Below, one piece after another: positions 1-10,545 of a stretch of 64,000 bases of DNA; position 1 is the first letter of the stretch; each line of letters begins with the position of its first letter. The position numbers and the translations under genes are program-made. Origin of the DNA: Telluria antibiotica (GTDB taxonomy: Bacteria > Pseudomonadota > Gammaproteobacteria > Burkholderiales > Burkholderiaceae_D); assembly GCF_011682055.1 (NCBI RefSeq), contig NZ_JAAQOM010000024.1, positions 28,468 through 92,467 on the forward strand, read 5' to 3'. Under the pieces are notes generated by a model that did no database searches, had not been told where the DNA came from, and saw nothing but the letters and a program-made list of their open reading frames with translations.

Positions 1-2
1 CG

Positions 3-365
3 ATGCGCGCGCAGCCGGAATGGCGCGATGCCTGCTTCGTCGTCAACGCCGTCCCGCAGGAAGTCGACAACGTGAAGGCGATGCTGGCCCGCCGCCAGCT
101 CGATCGCACGGAACTGTTCAGCGCGAACGAAAACTTCTTCCAGCTCCCGGCGATGCTGGCCCAGTGCGACCTGATCGTGTCGGTGGAAACGGCCGTGATG
201 CACCTGGCGAATGCCGTCGGCGTGCCGGTCGTCGCGCTGATGCGCCAGAAGACGCCGGAATGGGCGCCTGTCGACAAGGCCAACAGCACCGTCATCACGG
301 CCGTTCAGCGGCATGACTGGGTCAAGGCGATTCCCGTCGATGCGGTGATGCACGCGTTGGCGTAA
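3..365 (+). CDS. Glycosyltransferase family 9 (heptosyltransferase-like), C-terminal part
   Basis: This is the last 120 residues of a gene that enters from the left edge. The frame is open to base 1, so the true start lies outside the window. The fragment holds the C-terminal GT-B half of a family 9 (ADP-heptose:LPS heptosyltransferase-like) enzyme. The stretch DLIVSVETAVMHLANAVGVP matches the family's nucleotide-sugar pocket motif (usually S.DTg..HlAaalg.P), with Glu where Asp is usual. Such enzymes add sugars to the lipopolysaccharide core at the cytoplasmic face of the inner membrane. Other LPS genes lie 16 kb downstream, but the acceptor cannot be told from this fragment. The gene converges on tupA, with the tandem palindrome array between them. 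Confidence 0.75.
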   Translation: MRAQPEWRDACFVVNAVPQEVDNVKAMLARRQLDRTELFSANENFFQLPAMLAQCDLIVSVETAVMHLANAVGVPVVALMRQKTPEWAPVDKANSTVITAVQRHDWVKAIPVDAVMHALA

Positions 366-410
366 GCCCGTACGACCCCGTTGAGCGAGGGCCGCCGAGT
401 GCGGGCCTTT

Positions 411-862
411 GCATACGGTTGCTGGGCACGGGGTGCCCACCGTACGTTTGTTCACGCATACGGTTGGTGGGCACGGGGTGCCCACCCTACGTTTGTTCAC
501 GCATACGGTTGGTGGGAACGGGGTGCCCACGCTACGTTTGTTCACGCATACGGTTGGTGGGCACGGGGTGCCCACCCTACGTTTGTTCACGCATACGGTT
601 GGTGGGCGCGGGTGCCCACCCTGCGTTTGTTCACGCATACGGTTGGTGGGCGCGGGGTGCCCACCGTACGTTTGTTCACGCATACGGTTGGTGGGCACGG
701 GGTGCCCACGCTACGTTTGTTCACGCATCCGGTTGGTGGGCACGGGGTGCCCACCGTACGTTTGTTCACGCATACGGTTGGTGGGCACGGGGTGCCCACC
801 CTACGTTTGTTCACGCATACGGTTGGTGGGCACGGGGTGCCCACCAACCGGCGGTCCTCGTA
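411..862. repeat. Tandem array of ten 45-bp palindromic units
   Basis: Units beginning GCATACGGTT start at 411, 456, 501, 546, 591, 635, 680, 725, 770 and 815. The period is 45 bp, except for one 44-bp unit (591-634) that lost a G. Each unit carries the hairpin GGTGGGCAC-GGG-GTGCCCACC plus a linker ending TTTGTTCAC. Copies differ at single bases, for example CCCTACG, CCGTACG or CGCTACG after the hairpin, and GCATCC at 725. A separate element, GTAGGGTGGGCTC-CCC-GAGCCCACC, follows at about 861-885. Because 45 is a multiple of three, several frames stay open through the array, but I do not consider them genes. The array fills the space between two convergent genes. Confidence 0.95.
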
Positions 863-898
863 GGGTGGGCTCCCCGAGCCCACCATGCGAACCGTAGA

Positions 899-1708
899 TT
901 ATTTCGCGTCCGGGAAAAACAACTGCTCCCCCGCCGGCTTGAACGATGCGATCCGCGCCTGCCCTTCCGGCGACGTGATCCAGTCGATCAGCGCCTTCGC
1001 GCCGCGGTAATTGATGCCCTTGTGCTTCTCCGGATTCACCGCGATGATCCCGTACGGATTGAACATGCGCTTGTCGCCCTCGACGAGGATCGCGAGCCCC
1101 GTCTTCGCCTTGTACGCGCCATACGTCGCGCGGTCCGTCAGCGTGTAGGCGTTCAACTCGGCCGCCATGTTCAGCACCTCGCCCATCCCGAGGCCGGCCG
1201 CCACGTAGTTGGCGCCCACAGGCTTCGTCCCCGCCTGCTGCCAATAGCCCTTCTCCATCACGTCCGTGCCGGAATTGTCGCCGCGCGAAATGAATTTCAC
1301 GTTCGCGGCCGCGATCTTCTTGAACGCGGCGATGACGTCGCGGCTGCCCTTCACGCCCGCCGGGTCGCTCGCGGGCCCCGCGACGATGAAGTCGTTGTAC
1401 ATGACGTCATGGCGGTCGATGCCCCAGCCCTCCGCCACGAACTTGTCTTCCAGCTTGCGCGCGTGGACCAGGGTGACGTCGACGTCGCCGTTCTTGCCCA
1501 GCTCCAGCGCCTTGCCGGTGCCCACGGAGATCACGTCGACCTTGATGCCCGTCTTCGCCTCGAACGCGGGCAGCAGATAGCCCAGCAGGCCCGAGTTCTC
1601 CGTGCTCGTGGTGGTGGACAGGCGCAGCACCTTGTCCGATTGCGCGTGCGCGCACGGCGCCGCGATGGCGAGCGTCGCGATGAGGGCGAGGATGGAACGG
1701 CGGTGCAT
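899..1708 (-). CDS. tupA: Tungstate ABC transporter substrate-binding protein TupA
   Basis: Periplasmic binding protein of 269 residues that delivers tungstate to the TupBC importer. Residues 1-22 form a signal peptide (basic MHRRS, hydrophobic core, cleavage near AHA-Q). The mature protein opens with LRLSTTTSTENSGLL; the TTTS motif is typical of TupA and contributes to oxyanion binding. SRGDNSGTDVMEKGYW near residues 140-155 is the second conserved binding segment. Length fits the family. An AAGGAG ribosome binding site precedes the ATG. It is the last gene of the operon, 19 bp after tupC. Family members can be hard to tell from molybdate/phosphate binders, but TTTS and the neighbours favour tungstate. 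Confidence 0.9.
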   Translation of the reverse strand: MHRRSILALIATLAIAAPCAHAQSDKVLRLSTTTSTENSGLLGYLLPAFEAKTGIKVDVISVGTGKALELGKNGDVDVTLVHARKLEDKFVAEGWGIDRHDVMYNDFIVAGPASDPAGVKGSRDVIAAFKKIAAANVKFISRGDNSGTDVMEKGYWQQAGTKPVGANYVAAGLGMGEVLNMAAELNAYTLTDRATYGAYKAKTGLAILVEGDKRMFNPYGIIAVNPEKHKGINYRGAKALIDWITSPEGQARIASFKPAGEQLFFPDAK

Positions 1709-1727
1709 GGGTATCTCCTTGTTGTGA

Positions 1728-2459
1728 TCAGCGGTGTTCGAGATGCCCGTCGCGCAGCTTCAGCCGCTGCACGCCGGGCAGGTTGATCAGGTCGCGGTCG
1801 TGGCACGCGATGACGACGCTGCTGCCCGCATCGACCATCGTCGGGATCAGCGCGAGCACCTGCTCGCGCGCGGCGCCGTCCAGGTTCGCCGTCGGCTCGT
1901 CCAGCAGCAGCAGGCGCGGTTGCAGCACCTTCGCGCGCGCCAGCGCCACGCGCTGCTTTTCCCCGCCGGACAGCTTGGTCGGATCGGTGCCGGCGAGGTG
2001 CGCCACGCCCGCCCAGGCCATCGCCTCCCCCACGACGGGCCGCACGGCTTCCGGCTTTTCGCCGCGCACGACCAGGCCGTAGCCGATGTTGTCGGCGACG
2101 CTCGTCGAGAACAGGATCGGGTGCTGGTGCACGTAGACGATGGCGCGGCGCAGCGCGCGCGGGTACGGGTGCACGCGCAGCACGTCCTCGCCGGCGAAGC
2201 GCAGGCTGTCGATCTCGGCCCGTTCCAGCCCGCCCAGCACGCGCAGCAAGGTGCTCTTGCCGGCGCCGTTCATCCCCGTCAGCACGTAGGCACTGTGCGT
2301 CGCGATCTCGAGCACGTCGATGTCGAACAGCAGCCGGTCACCGTGGCGCTTGCGCAGGCCGCGCACGCCCAGCAAGGCCTTGCGGCGCTCGTCGCGCTGC
2401 GGCACGTCCGCGTTCTCGACCACGGCCGCCGTGATCTGCGAATGGATGCCGACACTCAT
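1728..2459 (-). CDS. tupC: Tungstate ABC transporter ATP-binding protein TupC
   Basis: Cytoplasmic ATPase of 243 residues that powers tungstate import. It shows Walker A GMNGAGKST, the ABC signature LSGGEKQRVALARA, Walker B LLLLDEPTANLD and a switch His in VVIACHDRD. The ATG at 2459 was chosen because it overlaps the tupB stop by 4 bp (ATGA), as elsewhere in this operon. The reading frame runs further upstream but only across tupB and other genes. About 35 residues precede the normal ABC start (LLGVRGLRKRHGD), slightly longer than usual. Confidence 0.92.
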   Translation of the reverse strand: MSVGIHSQITAAVVENADVPQRDERRKALLGVRGLRKRHGDRLLFDIDVLEIATHSAYVLTGMNGAGKSTLLRVLGGLERAEIDSLRFAGEDVLRVHPYPRALRRAIVYVHQHPILFSTSVADNIGYGLVVRGEKPEAVRPVVGEAMAWAGVAHLAGTDPTKLSGGEKQRVALARAKVLQPRLLLLDEPTANLDGAAREQVLALIPTMVDAGSSVVIACHDRDLINLPGVQRLKLRDGHLEHR

Positions 2460-3166
2460 GCGCGCTCCCGCACCGTGTGGGCGTCGCCCTGCAGCAGCAT
2501 CAGCGCGCCGTTCATCAGCAGCGCGATCGTGACGAGCACGATGCCGAGCGCGATGCCCTGCGCGAACTCGCCCTTGCTCGTCTCCAGCGCGATCGCCGTC
2601 GTGATCGTGCGCGTCTCGCCTTCGATGTTCCCGCCCACCATCAGCGCGCAGCCGACTTCCGAGATCACGCGGCCGAAGCCGGACAATACGGCCGCCATCA
2701 CGCCGAAGCGCGCCTCGTGCAGCACGCGCACCATCACCTGCATGGGCGACGCGCCCAGCGCGATCGCGGTCTCCGCATAACGCGGGTCGAGGCCCTGCAC
2801 GGCCGCGAGGGTGAATGCGAGCAGCACCGGCAGCGCGACGATGCATTGTCCGACCACGATGCCGGACTGCGAGAACAGCCAGTGCAGGCCGCCCAGCGGC
2901 CCGTGGCGCGACAGCAGCAGGTACAGCAGGAGGCCGATCAGGACGGTCGGCAGCGACAGCGCCGCCTGCGCAAGCCAGATGACGATGCGCCGCCCGGCGA
3001 AGCGCCGCATCGCGACGATGTAGCCGATCAGGATCGCAGGGGGCGTGGCCAGCAACAGGCCGACGATGCTCGTCTTCAGCGACACCCACACGATCCGCCA
3101 CAGATCCGGGTCGCCCGTGAACAGCAGGGCGAAGGCGCGCGCGACGGCATCCGCGATATCGCTCAT
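2456..3166 (-). CDS. tupB: Tungstate ABC transporter permease TupB
   Basis: Inner-membrane permease of 236 residues in the BPD_transp_1 family, with about five or six hydrophobic segments. It has the cytoplasmic EAA-type loop (ETAIALGASPMQVMVRVLHEA, near residues 132-152) that contacts the ATPase. GFGRVISEVGCALMVGGNIEG is the conserved TupB/ModB-like segment that follows. It starts 9 bp after the fdhD stop and overlaps tupC by 4 bp. The order is permease, ATPase, binding protein, so the binding protein is last. With TupC and TupA it makes a complete importer. Confidence 0.92.
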   Translation of the reverse strand: MSDIADAVARAFALLFTGDPDLWRIVWVSLKTSIVGLLLATPPAILIGYIVAMRRFAGRRIVIWLAQAALSLPTVLIGLLLYLLLSRHGPLGGLHWLFSQSGIVVGQCIVALPVLLAFTLAAVQGLDPRYAETAIALGASPMQVMVRVLHEARFGVMAAVLSGFGRVISEVGCALMVGGNIEGETRTITTAIALETSKGEFAQGIALGIVLVTIALLMNGALMLLQGDAHTVRERA

Positions 3167-3175
3167 GGGCTGACG

Positions 3176-4054
3176 TCAGGCGGAGCGCAGGGTGCGCGCC
3201 GTCTCCAGGGCGGCGAGCCATTCGGGCTCGAAGACGAGGCGTTCCTCGCCGGACAGCAGCAGGAAATGGTGGCCGCTGCAGCGCGCCAGCAGCGACATGC
3301 CCACCTGCTCCGCCACCGCATGCCCCATCTGCGTCGTGCCCGAGCGCGACAGCAGGAACGGGATGCCCATCTGCGCGCCCTTGATGACCATTTCGGACGT
3401 CAGCCGCCCCGTCGTGTAGAACACCTTGTCGGCGCCCTCGACGCCTTCGAGCCACATCAGGCCGGCGATGGCGTCGACGGCATTGTGGCGGCCCACGTCC
3501 TCGATGAACCACAGCAGCTCGCCGTCGTGCGTGAACAGCGCGCAGCCATGCACGGAGCCGGCCTGCTTGTACACGGATTGCTGCGTGCGCACCGTCTCGA
3601 CGATGCGGTGCACGACGGACTGGCGCAGCCGTGCGTCCGGCGGCAGCACGATGCGGTCGACTTCGTCCATCAGCCCGCCGAACACGGAGCCCTGGCCGCA
3701 GCCCGTCGTGACGACCTTCTTCGCCGTACGCTCCTCCACGTCGGCGATGCCGCCGCGCGTGACGACGGCCACGGCATCGACCGACCAGTCGACCTGCACG
3801 GACACGATGTCCTCGAGCGAGCGCACGAGGCGCTGGTTGCGCAGGTAGCCCAACGTCAGCGCTTCCGGCGCCGCGCCCAGGGTCATCAGGGTGACGAGTT
3901 CGCGCTTGTCGACGTAGACCGTCAGCGGCCGCTCGGCCGGGATGTACAGGGTCTCGCGGCGCCCGCGCTCGTCGACGGCCGTCACGGGATGCGTGAGGCT
4001 TACGCTGGCCTGCGAAAGCTGCGGCCGATAACAAGAGTTCATGCGAGAGATCAT
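3176..4054 (-). CDS. fdhD: Formate dehydrogenase accessory protein FdhD/FdsC-like
   Basis: A 292-residue sulfur-relay and cofactor-insertion factor that acts on the pterin cofactor of formate dehydrogenase in the cytoplasm. FdhD landmarks are VVTTGCGQGSVF (Cys119), VHGCALF, EDVGRHNAVDAIAG and TTGRLTSEMVIKGAQMGIPFLLSRSG. E. coli FdhD has a CxxC here; only the first Cys is present (CGQG), which I take as the FdsC-like variant. The ATG at 4054 overlaps the fdsA stop by 4 bp; a second in-frame ATG lies at 4042. Its position between fdsA and the tungstate transporter suggests it matures this enzyme with a tungsten- or molybdenum-bis-pterin cofactor. Confidence 0.93.
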   Translation of the reverse strand: MISRMNSCYRPQLSQASVSLTHPVTAVDERGRRETLYIPAERPLTVYVDKRELVTLMTLGAAPEALTLGYLRNQRLVRSLEDIVSVQVDWSVDAVAVVTRGGIADVEERTAKKVVTTGCGQGSVFGGLMDEVDRIVLPPDARLRQSVVHRIVETVRTQQSVYKQAGSVHGCALFTHDGELLWFIEDVGRHNAVDAIAGLMWLEGVEGADKVFYTTGRLTSEMVIKGAQMGIPFLLSRSGTTQMGHAVAEQVGMSLLARCSGHHFLLLSGEERLVFEPEWLAALETARTLRSA

Positions 4055-6848
4055 GCCTGCAATTCTGCCATGTCCCCCAGAATCTGGCCGCCACCGTAGG
4101 AACCCTGGTGCGCGACCTGCCCGCCCAGCTGCACGCGCACGGCGCAGTACTTGAATTCCGGGATCTTGCCGAACGGGTCCAGCGCCGCATTCGTCAGCCG
4201 GTTGATCGCCGCCTCGTAGTAGCAGAACGGGACGAACACGGCGCCGCGCGGCGTGCCGTCGTCGGCGCGCGCGTACAGCGCCACCTCGCCGCGGCGCGAC
4301 GTGATCGTGATCACGTCGCCCGGCCGGCCGCCCAGGGCTTCCAGGTCGAGCGGGTGCACGAGCGCGACGGGGTCCGGTTCCAGCGCATCGAGCACGCCGG
4401 CGCGGCGCGTCATGCTGCCCGTGTGCCAGTGTTCCAGCTGGCGGCCCGTGATCAGCACGATCGGGTACTCGGTGTCGGGCCGCTCGTCGGCCGGGATGAT
4501 GTCGGCCGGGACGAAGCGCGCGCGGCCGCTCGCGCGCGGGAACGTCTCCGTGAAGACGACGGGCTCGCCCGGATCGCCCTCCGCGCGGCACGGATACGTG
4601 ACGGCGCCGTCGCGTTCCAGGCGGTCCCACGTGATGCCGGCGATGCTGGGCATCAGCTTGCGCATCTCGTCGAACACGGCGGCCGGGCCGTCGTAGTTCC
4701 ACGGCAGCCCGAGGCGGCGCGCGATCTGCTGGATGATCCACAGGTCCTGGCGCGCGTCGCCCGGCGGCACCAGCGCCTGGCGGCCCAGCTGCACGACGCG
4801 GTCCGTGTTCGTGAAGCTGCCCGTCTTTTCGGCGAAGCTCGACGCGGGCAGGATCACGTCGGCCAGGTACGCCGTCTCGGTCAGGAAAATATCCTGCACG
4901 ACGAGGTGGTCCAACGCGGCCAGTGCCTCGCGCGCATGGTTCGCGTCCGGGTCGGACATGGCCGGGTTTTCGCCCATGATGTACATGCCCTTGATCCCGC
5001 CGGCGAGGATGTCGTCCATGATCTCGACGACCGTCAGGCCGGCCTTGCCGTCCAGCTTCTGCCCCCACGCGGCTTCGAACTTCGCCTGCGCCGCCGGCTC
5101 GTCGACGCGCCGGTAGTCCGGATACATCATCGGGATGAGGCCCGCGTCCGACGCGCCCTGCACGTTGTTCTGGCCCCGCAGCGGATGCAGGCCCGTGCCG
5201 GGGCGGCCGATCTGGCCCGTCATCAGCGCGAGCGCGATCAGGCAGCGCGCATTGTCCGTGCCGTGCACGTGCTGCGAGATGCCCATGCCCCACAGGACCA
5301 TCGCGCCCTTGGCCGTCGCGTACAGCCGCGCCACGTAGCGGATCGTTTCCGCATCGATGCCGCAGATCGGCGCCATCGCTTCCGGGCTGTAGTGCGCCAC
5401 GTTCGCGGCCAGCGCATCGTAGCCGCTCGTGCGGTCGGCGATGAACGCGGGGTCGACGAGGCCTTCCTCGACGATCGTGTGCATCATCGCGTTCAGTAGC
5501 GCGACGTCCGTGTCGGGCTTGAACTGCAGGAAGCGGTGCGCGTGGCGCGCGAGGTCGGAGCGGCGCGGGTCGGCGACCACGAGCTTTGTCCCCGCCCTCG
5601 CCGCATTCTTCATCCACGTGGCGGCGACAGGATGGTTGACGGTCGGGTTGGCGCCGATGACGATCACGACTTCCGCCCGCGTCACGTCCATCACGGGGTT
5701 CGACACGGCGCCCGAGCCGATCCCTTCCAGCAGCGCGGCGACGGACGATGCGTGGCACAGCCGCGTGCAATGGTCGACGTTGTTGCTGCCGAAGCCCGTG
5801 CGTACGAGCTTCTGGAACAGATACGCTTCTTCGTTGCTGCCCTTCGCCGAGCCGAAGCCCGCGAGCGCCCGCCCGCCGTGCGCATCGCGGATGCGCGCGA
5901 GGCCGCCGCCGGCCGCGGCCAGCGCTTCTTCCCACGTCGCTTCGCGGAACACGTCCAGCACGCGGTCCGGGTCCATCGTGAAGTCGCCCCGCTTCGGCAC
6001 GCCCTCTCGCCGGATCAGCGGCACCGTCAGGCGTTGCGGATGGTGCGCGTAGTCATAGCCGTAGCGGCCCTTCACGCACAGGCGGCCGCGGTTCGCGGGA
6101 CCGTCGCGGCCTTCCACGCGGACGATGCGGTTGTCCTTCACGTGGTACGTGAGCTGGCAGCCCACGCCGCAATAGGGGCAGACGGAATCGACCTGCTTGT
6201 CGGGCACGGCGAGCGCCGCGCCGCGCGCGGGTGCCAGCGCGCCGGTCGGGCAAGCCTGCACGCATTCGCCGCAGGCGACGCACGTCGATGCGCCCATCGG
6301 GTCGCCCTGGTCGAACACGATGCGCGCATTCTCGCCGCGTCCCGCGAGGCCGATGACGTCGTTGACCTGCTCGTCGCGGCAGGCGCGCACGCAGCGCGTG
6401 CACTGGATGCAGGCGTCGAGGTTCACTTCGATGGCCGCATGGCTCGGGTCCGGTGCCGGCACCGCGCGCGTGGCGGGAAAGCGGGACGCGCCCACGCCGA
6501 GTCTTTCGGCCCACTGCGCGACCTCGTCGTCGCGCGTGCGGGCCGTGGCCGGCAGGTCGGACAGCAGCAGCTCCAGCACCATCTTGCGGGCGGCGACGGC
6601 GCGCGCGCTGTCCGTGCGCACCTTCATGCCGGGCGCCGGATGGCGGCAGCACGACGGGGCCAGCGTACGCTCGCCATCGACTTCGACGACGCACGCGCGG
6701 CAGTTGCCGGCCGGTTCCATGCCGTCCTTGTGGCACAGGTGCGGCAGGTCGATGCCGGCGCGCGCGGCCGCATCGAACAGCGTGTCGAACGGTTGGGCCT
6801 CGACGGCGCGGCCGTCGATCTCGAAGGTCACGTTGAGCACGTTCGCAT

Positions 6849-6852
<4 letters not shown>
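4051..6852 (-). CDS. fdsA: NAD-dependent formate dehydrogenase alpha subunit
   Basis: Catalytic subunit of 933 residues that oxidises formate to CO2. In order: an N-terminal [2Fe-2S] ferredoxin-like domain (Cys40, 51, 54, 68/69), a NuoG-like segment with two 4Fe-4S motifs (CIQCTRCVRAC at 148-158, CVACGECVQAC at 191-201), and the molybdopterin oxidoreductase domain. That domain has a 4Fe-4S set (Cys225, 228, 232, 259) and the active-site stretch NNVDHCTRLCHASS. By family alignment Cys366 there is the metal ligand (Sec in E. coli FdhF). A molydopterin-binding domain closes the protein. The ATG at 6852 overlaps the upstream stop by 4 bp; the longer in-frame extension is antisense-like noise and was rejected. 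Co-transcription with tup genes suggests tungsten at the active site. Confidence 0.95.
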
Positions 6853-8549
<1,697 letters not shown>

Positions 8550-8599
8550 GGTCGATTCTCACAACGTGAAATGAGCGGTCATGCATGTGCCGGTTGGAC

Positions 8600-8717
8600 G
8601 CGTGGGCACGGGGTGCCCACCCTACCCGTATCGCGTCGTGTTGCGGCGATCGTTGCGCCACACGTAGGGTGGGCGGGGAGGTAATGCCGGGGGCATTATC
8701 TCCGCCCACGCGTTCAA
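8600..8717. repeat. Two palindromic REP-like elements, head to head
   Basis: The first, GCGTGGGCAC-GGG-GTGCCCACCCTAC, ends near 8627. The second begins GTAGGGTGGGCGG near 8666 and carries a lengthened stem (about GGAGGTAATGCC / GGCATTATCTCC around a GGG loop) closing at GCCCACGCG near 8713. They lie between the start of the formate dehydrogenase operon and the 3' end of the antiporter gene, ending about 20 bp beyond the antiporter stop codon. Confidence 0.88.
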
Positions 8718-8736
8718 CGCACGTTATCTACGCACG

Positions 8737-10413
8737 TCACTGGAACAGCACGATGGCCTTCTGCAACGTGATCCACACACCGATCAACAGCGGCACGCCG
8801 ACCACGGCCCACGCCAGCGCCGCGACGAGCGGATTGCCGGTCGCCACCGTCCCCTCCTCGGCCGCGCCGCCGGCGATCCCGGCCACGCCCGGTGCGCTCG
8901 CGGGCGCGCGTCCGGACGCGCCGTCGCGCTCGTGCGCCAGACGTTTTTCTTCCGCCAGTTCCTCCTCGCTCATGAAGTAGCGCGCGGCCACCGGGCGCAC
9001 CATCAGATTGCACAGGAAGCCCAGCACCAGCAGGCCTGCCAGCACGTACATCACCGTATCATACGCCTGCGCCTTCGGTACGCCATGGGCGATCTGGTAT
9101 TCGCGGATGTAATTGATGAGGCTCGTGCCGACGACCCCCGCGGCGGACCACGCGGTCAGCAGGCGGCCGTGGATCGCGCCCACCATCTGCGTGCCGAACA
9201 GGTCGGCCAGGTAGGCGGGCACGGTCGAGAAACCGCCGCCGTACATCGACAGCACGATACAGAAGAACGCGACGAACAGCGCGAGATGGCCGCCGTGCGC
9301 CAGCGTGGGAATCGATGCGTACAGCACGAAGCCCAGCACGAGGAACACGAAATACGTGGCCTTGCGGCCGATGTAGTCGGAGCACGACGCCCACGCGAAG
9401 CGGCCGCCGATATTGAAGAGCGACAGCAGGCCCGTGAAGCTGGCCGCGATCGTCGCGATCTGCGCCTTCTGCGCCGCCGTCAGTTCGTTGAACGATGCCG
9501 CCACGCCGATCAGGCGGCCGCCGAACACTTCCTGCAGCAGCGGCGACGCCATCGCCAGGATGCCGATGCCGGCCGACACGTTCAGGAACAGCACGAGCCA
9601 CACGAGCCAGAACTGCGGGATGCCCCACACGCGCTTCACGTGCACGTGGCGGTCGGTGATCATCGCGTTCGCCCCCTTGGCGGCCGGCGGCGTCCAGCCT
9701 TCCGGCGCCCAGCCGGACGCGGGCACGCGGTACGACAGCGCGCCGCCGATCATGAAGACGAAGTAGATGGCGGCCAGCGCGAGGAACGTCTCCCACACGC
9801 CCACCGAGGTGGCGGTGGCGAAGTGCTTCATGAGGCGGTCGGCCAGCGGCGCGCCGATCATGGCGCCGCCGCCGAAGCCCATGATGGCCATGCCGGTCGC
9901 CATGCCGCGCCGGTCGGGGAACCATTTGATGAGGGTGGACACGGGTGAGATATAGCCGAGCCCCAGGCCGATGCCGCCGATGACGCCCGAGCCGAGCCAC
10001 ATCAGCCAGATCTGGTGCAGATAGATGCCCAGCGCGGAGATCACGAGGCCGCCGCACCAGCACAGCGCCGAAACGACACCCGCCTTGCGCGGCCCGGCAT
10101 GCTCGAGCCAGCCACCGAACAGCGCCGTCGACAGGCCCAGGAACACGAAGAACAAGGTGAACATCCAGCCCAGCATCGAGATCTTCCAGTCGCACGTGGT
10201 CGCCGTGATCTCGGCCAGGAAGTCCATGCCGGCCGGGCAGGCCAGCGATTCCTTGATGCCGACCGCCTTCGACAGCGGCAGCCAGAACACGGAGAAACCA
10301 TAGGCCATGCCGATGCACAGGTGAATCGCGAGCGCGGCGGGCGGCACGAGCCAGCGATTGAAACCGGGCCGCGCCACGGTGTGTTCCTTGTCCAGCATAT
10401 CCAGTAACGCCAT
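8737..10413 (-). CDS. OFA-family MFS transporter (oxalate/formate antiporter-like)
   Basis: Inner-membrane protein of 558 residues with roughly 12-13 hydrophobic segments. Family traits include IHLCIGMAYGFSVFWLPLSK in TM1, GLGLGYISPVSTLIKWFPDRRGMATGMA after TM4 (OFA/MFS loop) and NIGGRFAWASCSDYIGRK in the second half. It is longer than OxlT (about 420). The extra length is a central loop rich in Pro/His (residues about 245-285) and a C-terminal tail with one more hydrophobic segment. The ATG at 10413 follows GGAGGGAAC. Neighbouring formate dehydrogenase makes formate or oxalate a reasonable substrate, but the substrate is inferred. Confidence 0.88.
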   Translation of the reverse strand: MALLDMLDKEHTVARPGFNRWLVPPAALAIHLCIGMAYGFSVFWLPLSKAVGIKESLACPAGMDFLAEITATTCDWKISMLGWMFTLFFVFLGLSTALFGGWLEHAGPRKAGVVSALCWCGGLVISALGIYLHQIWLMWLGSGVIGGIGLGLGYISPVSTLIKWFPDRRGMATGMAIMGFGGGAMIGAPLADRLMKHFATATSVGVWETFLALAAIYFVFMIGGALSYRVPASGWAPEGWTPPAAKGANAMITDRHVHVKRVWGIPQFWLVWLVLFLNVSAGIGILAMASPLLQEVFGGRLIGVAASFNELTAAQKAQIATIAASFTGLLSLFNIGGRFAWASCSDYIGRKATYFVFLVLGFVLYASIPTLAHGGHLALFVAFFCIVLSMYGGGFSTVPAYLADLFGTQMVGAIHGRLLTAWSAAGVVGTSLINYIREYQIAHGVPKAQAYDTVMYVLAGLLVLGFLCNLMVRPVAARYFMSEEELAEEKRLAHERDGASGRAPASAPGVAGIAGGAAEEGTVATGNPLVAALAWAVVGVPLLIGVWITLQKAIVLFQ

Positions 10414-10545
10414 GTTCCCTCCGTGTCGTTGGTTTTTCAGAATGTATATTTCTGGAAACATTTACAGCAGCGCGAGCGTAACACGTGTGGGCAAACGCAG
10501 CCATATTTACAGCGGGTATGCGGCCGCCCGGTTATCATCGCGGCC
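10414..10545. promoter_or_regulatory. Divergent promoter region, antiporter / acyl-CoA synthetase
   Basis: 132 bp separate the two divergent starts, so both promoters must lie here. The stretch is AT-richer than its surroundings (10430-10470 holds TTTTTCAG and TATATTTCTGGAAAC). I could not place a confident -35/-10 pair or operator for either gene. Confidence 0.4.

Noticed and set aside
411..862. CRISPR array
   Set aside because: Units are contiguous with no unique spacers, and no cas genes are nearby.
381..897. Several long open frames through the 45-bp array, each giving a repeated Gly/Trp/Thr-rich protein
   Set aside because: The repeat length is a multiple of three, so frames stay open by chance. 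The translation only mirrors the palindrome, and no ribosome binding site or homology is seen.
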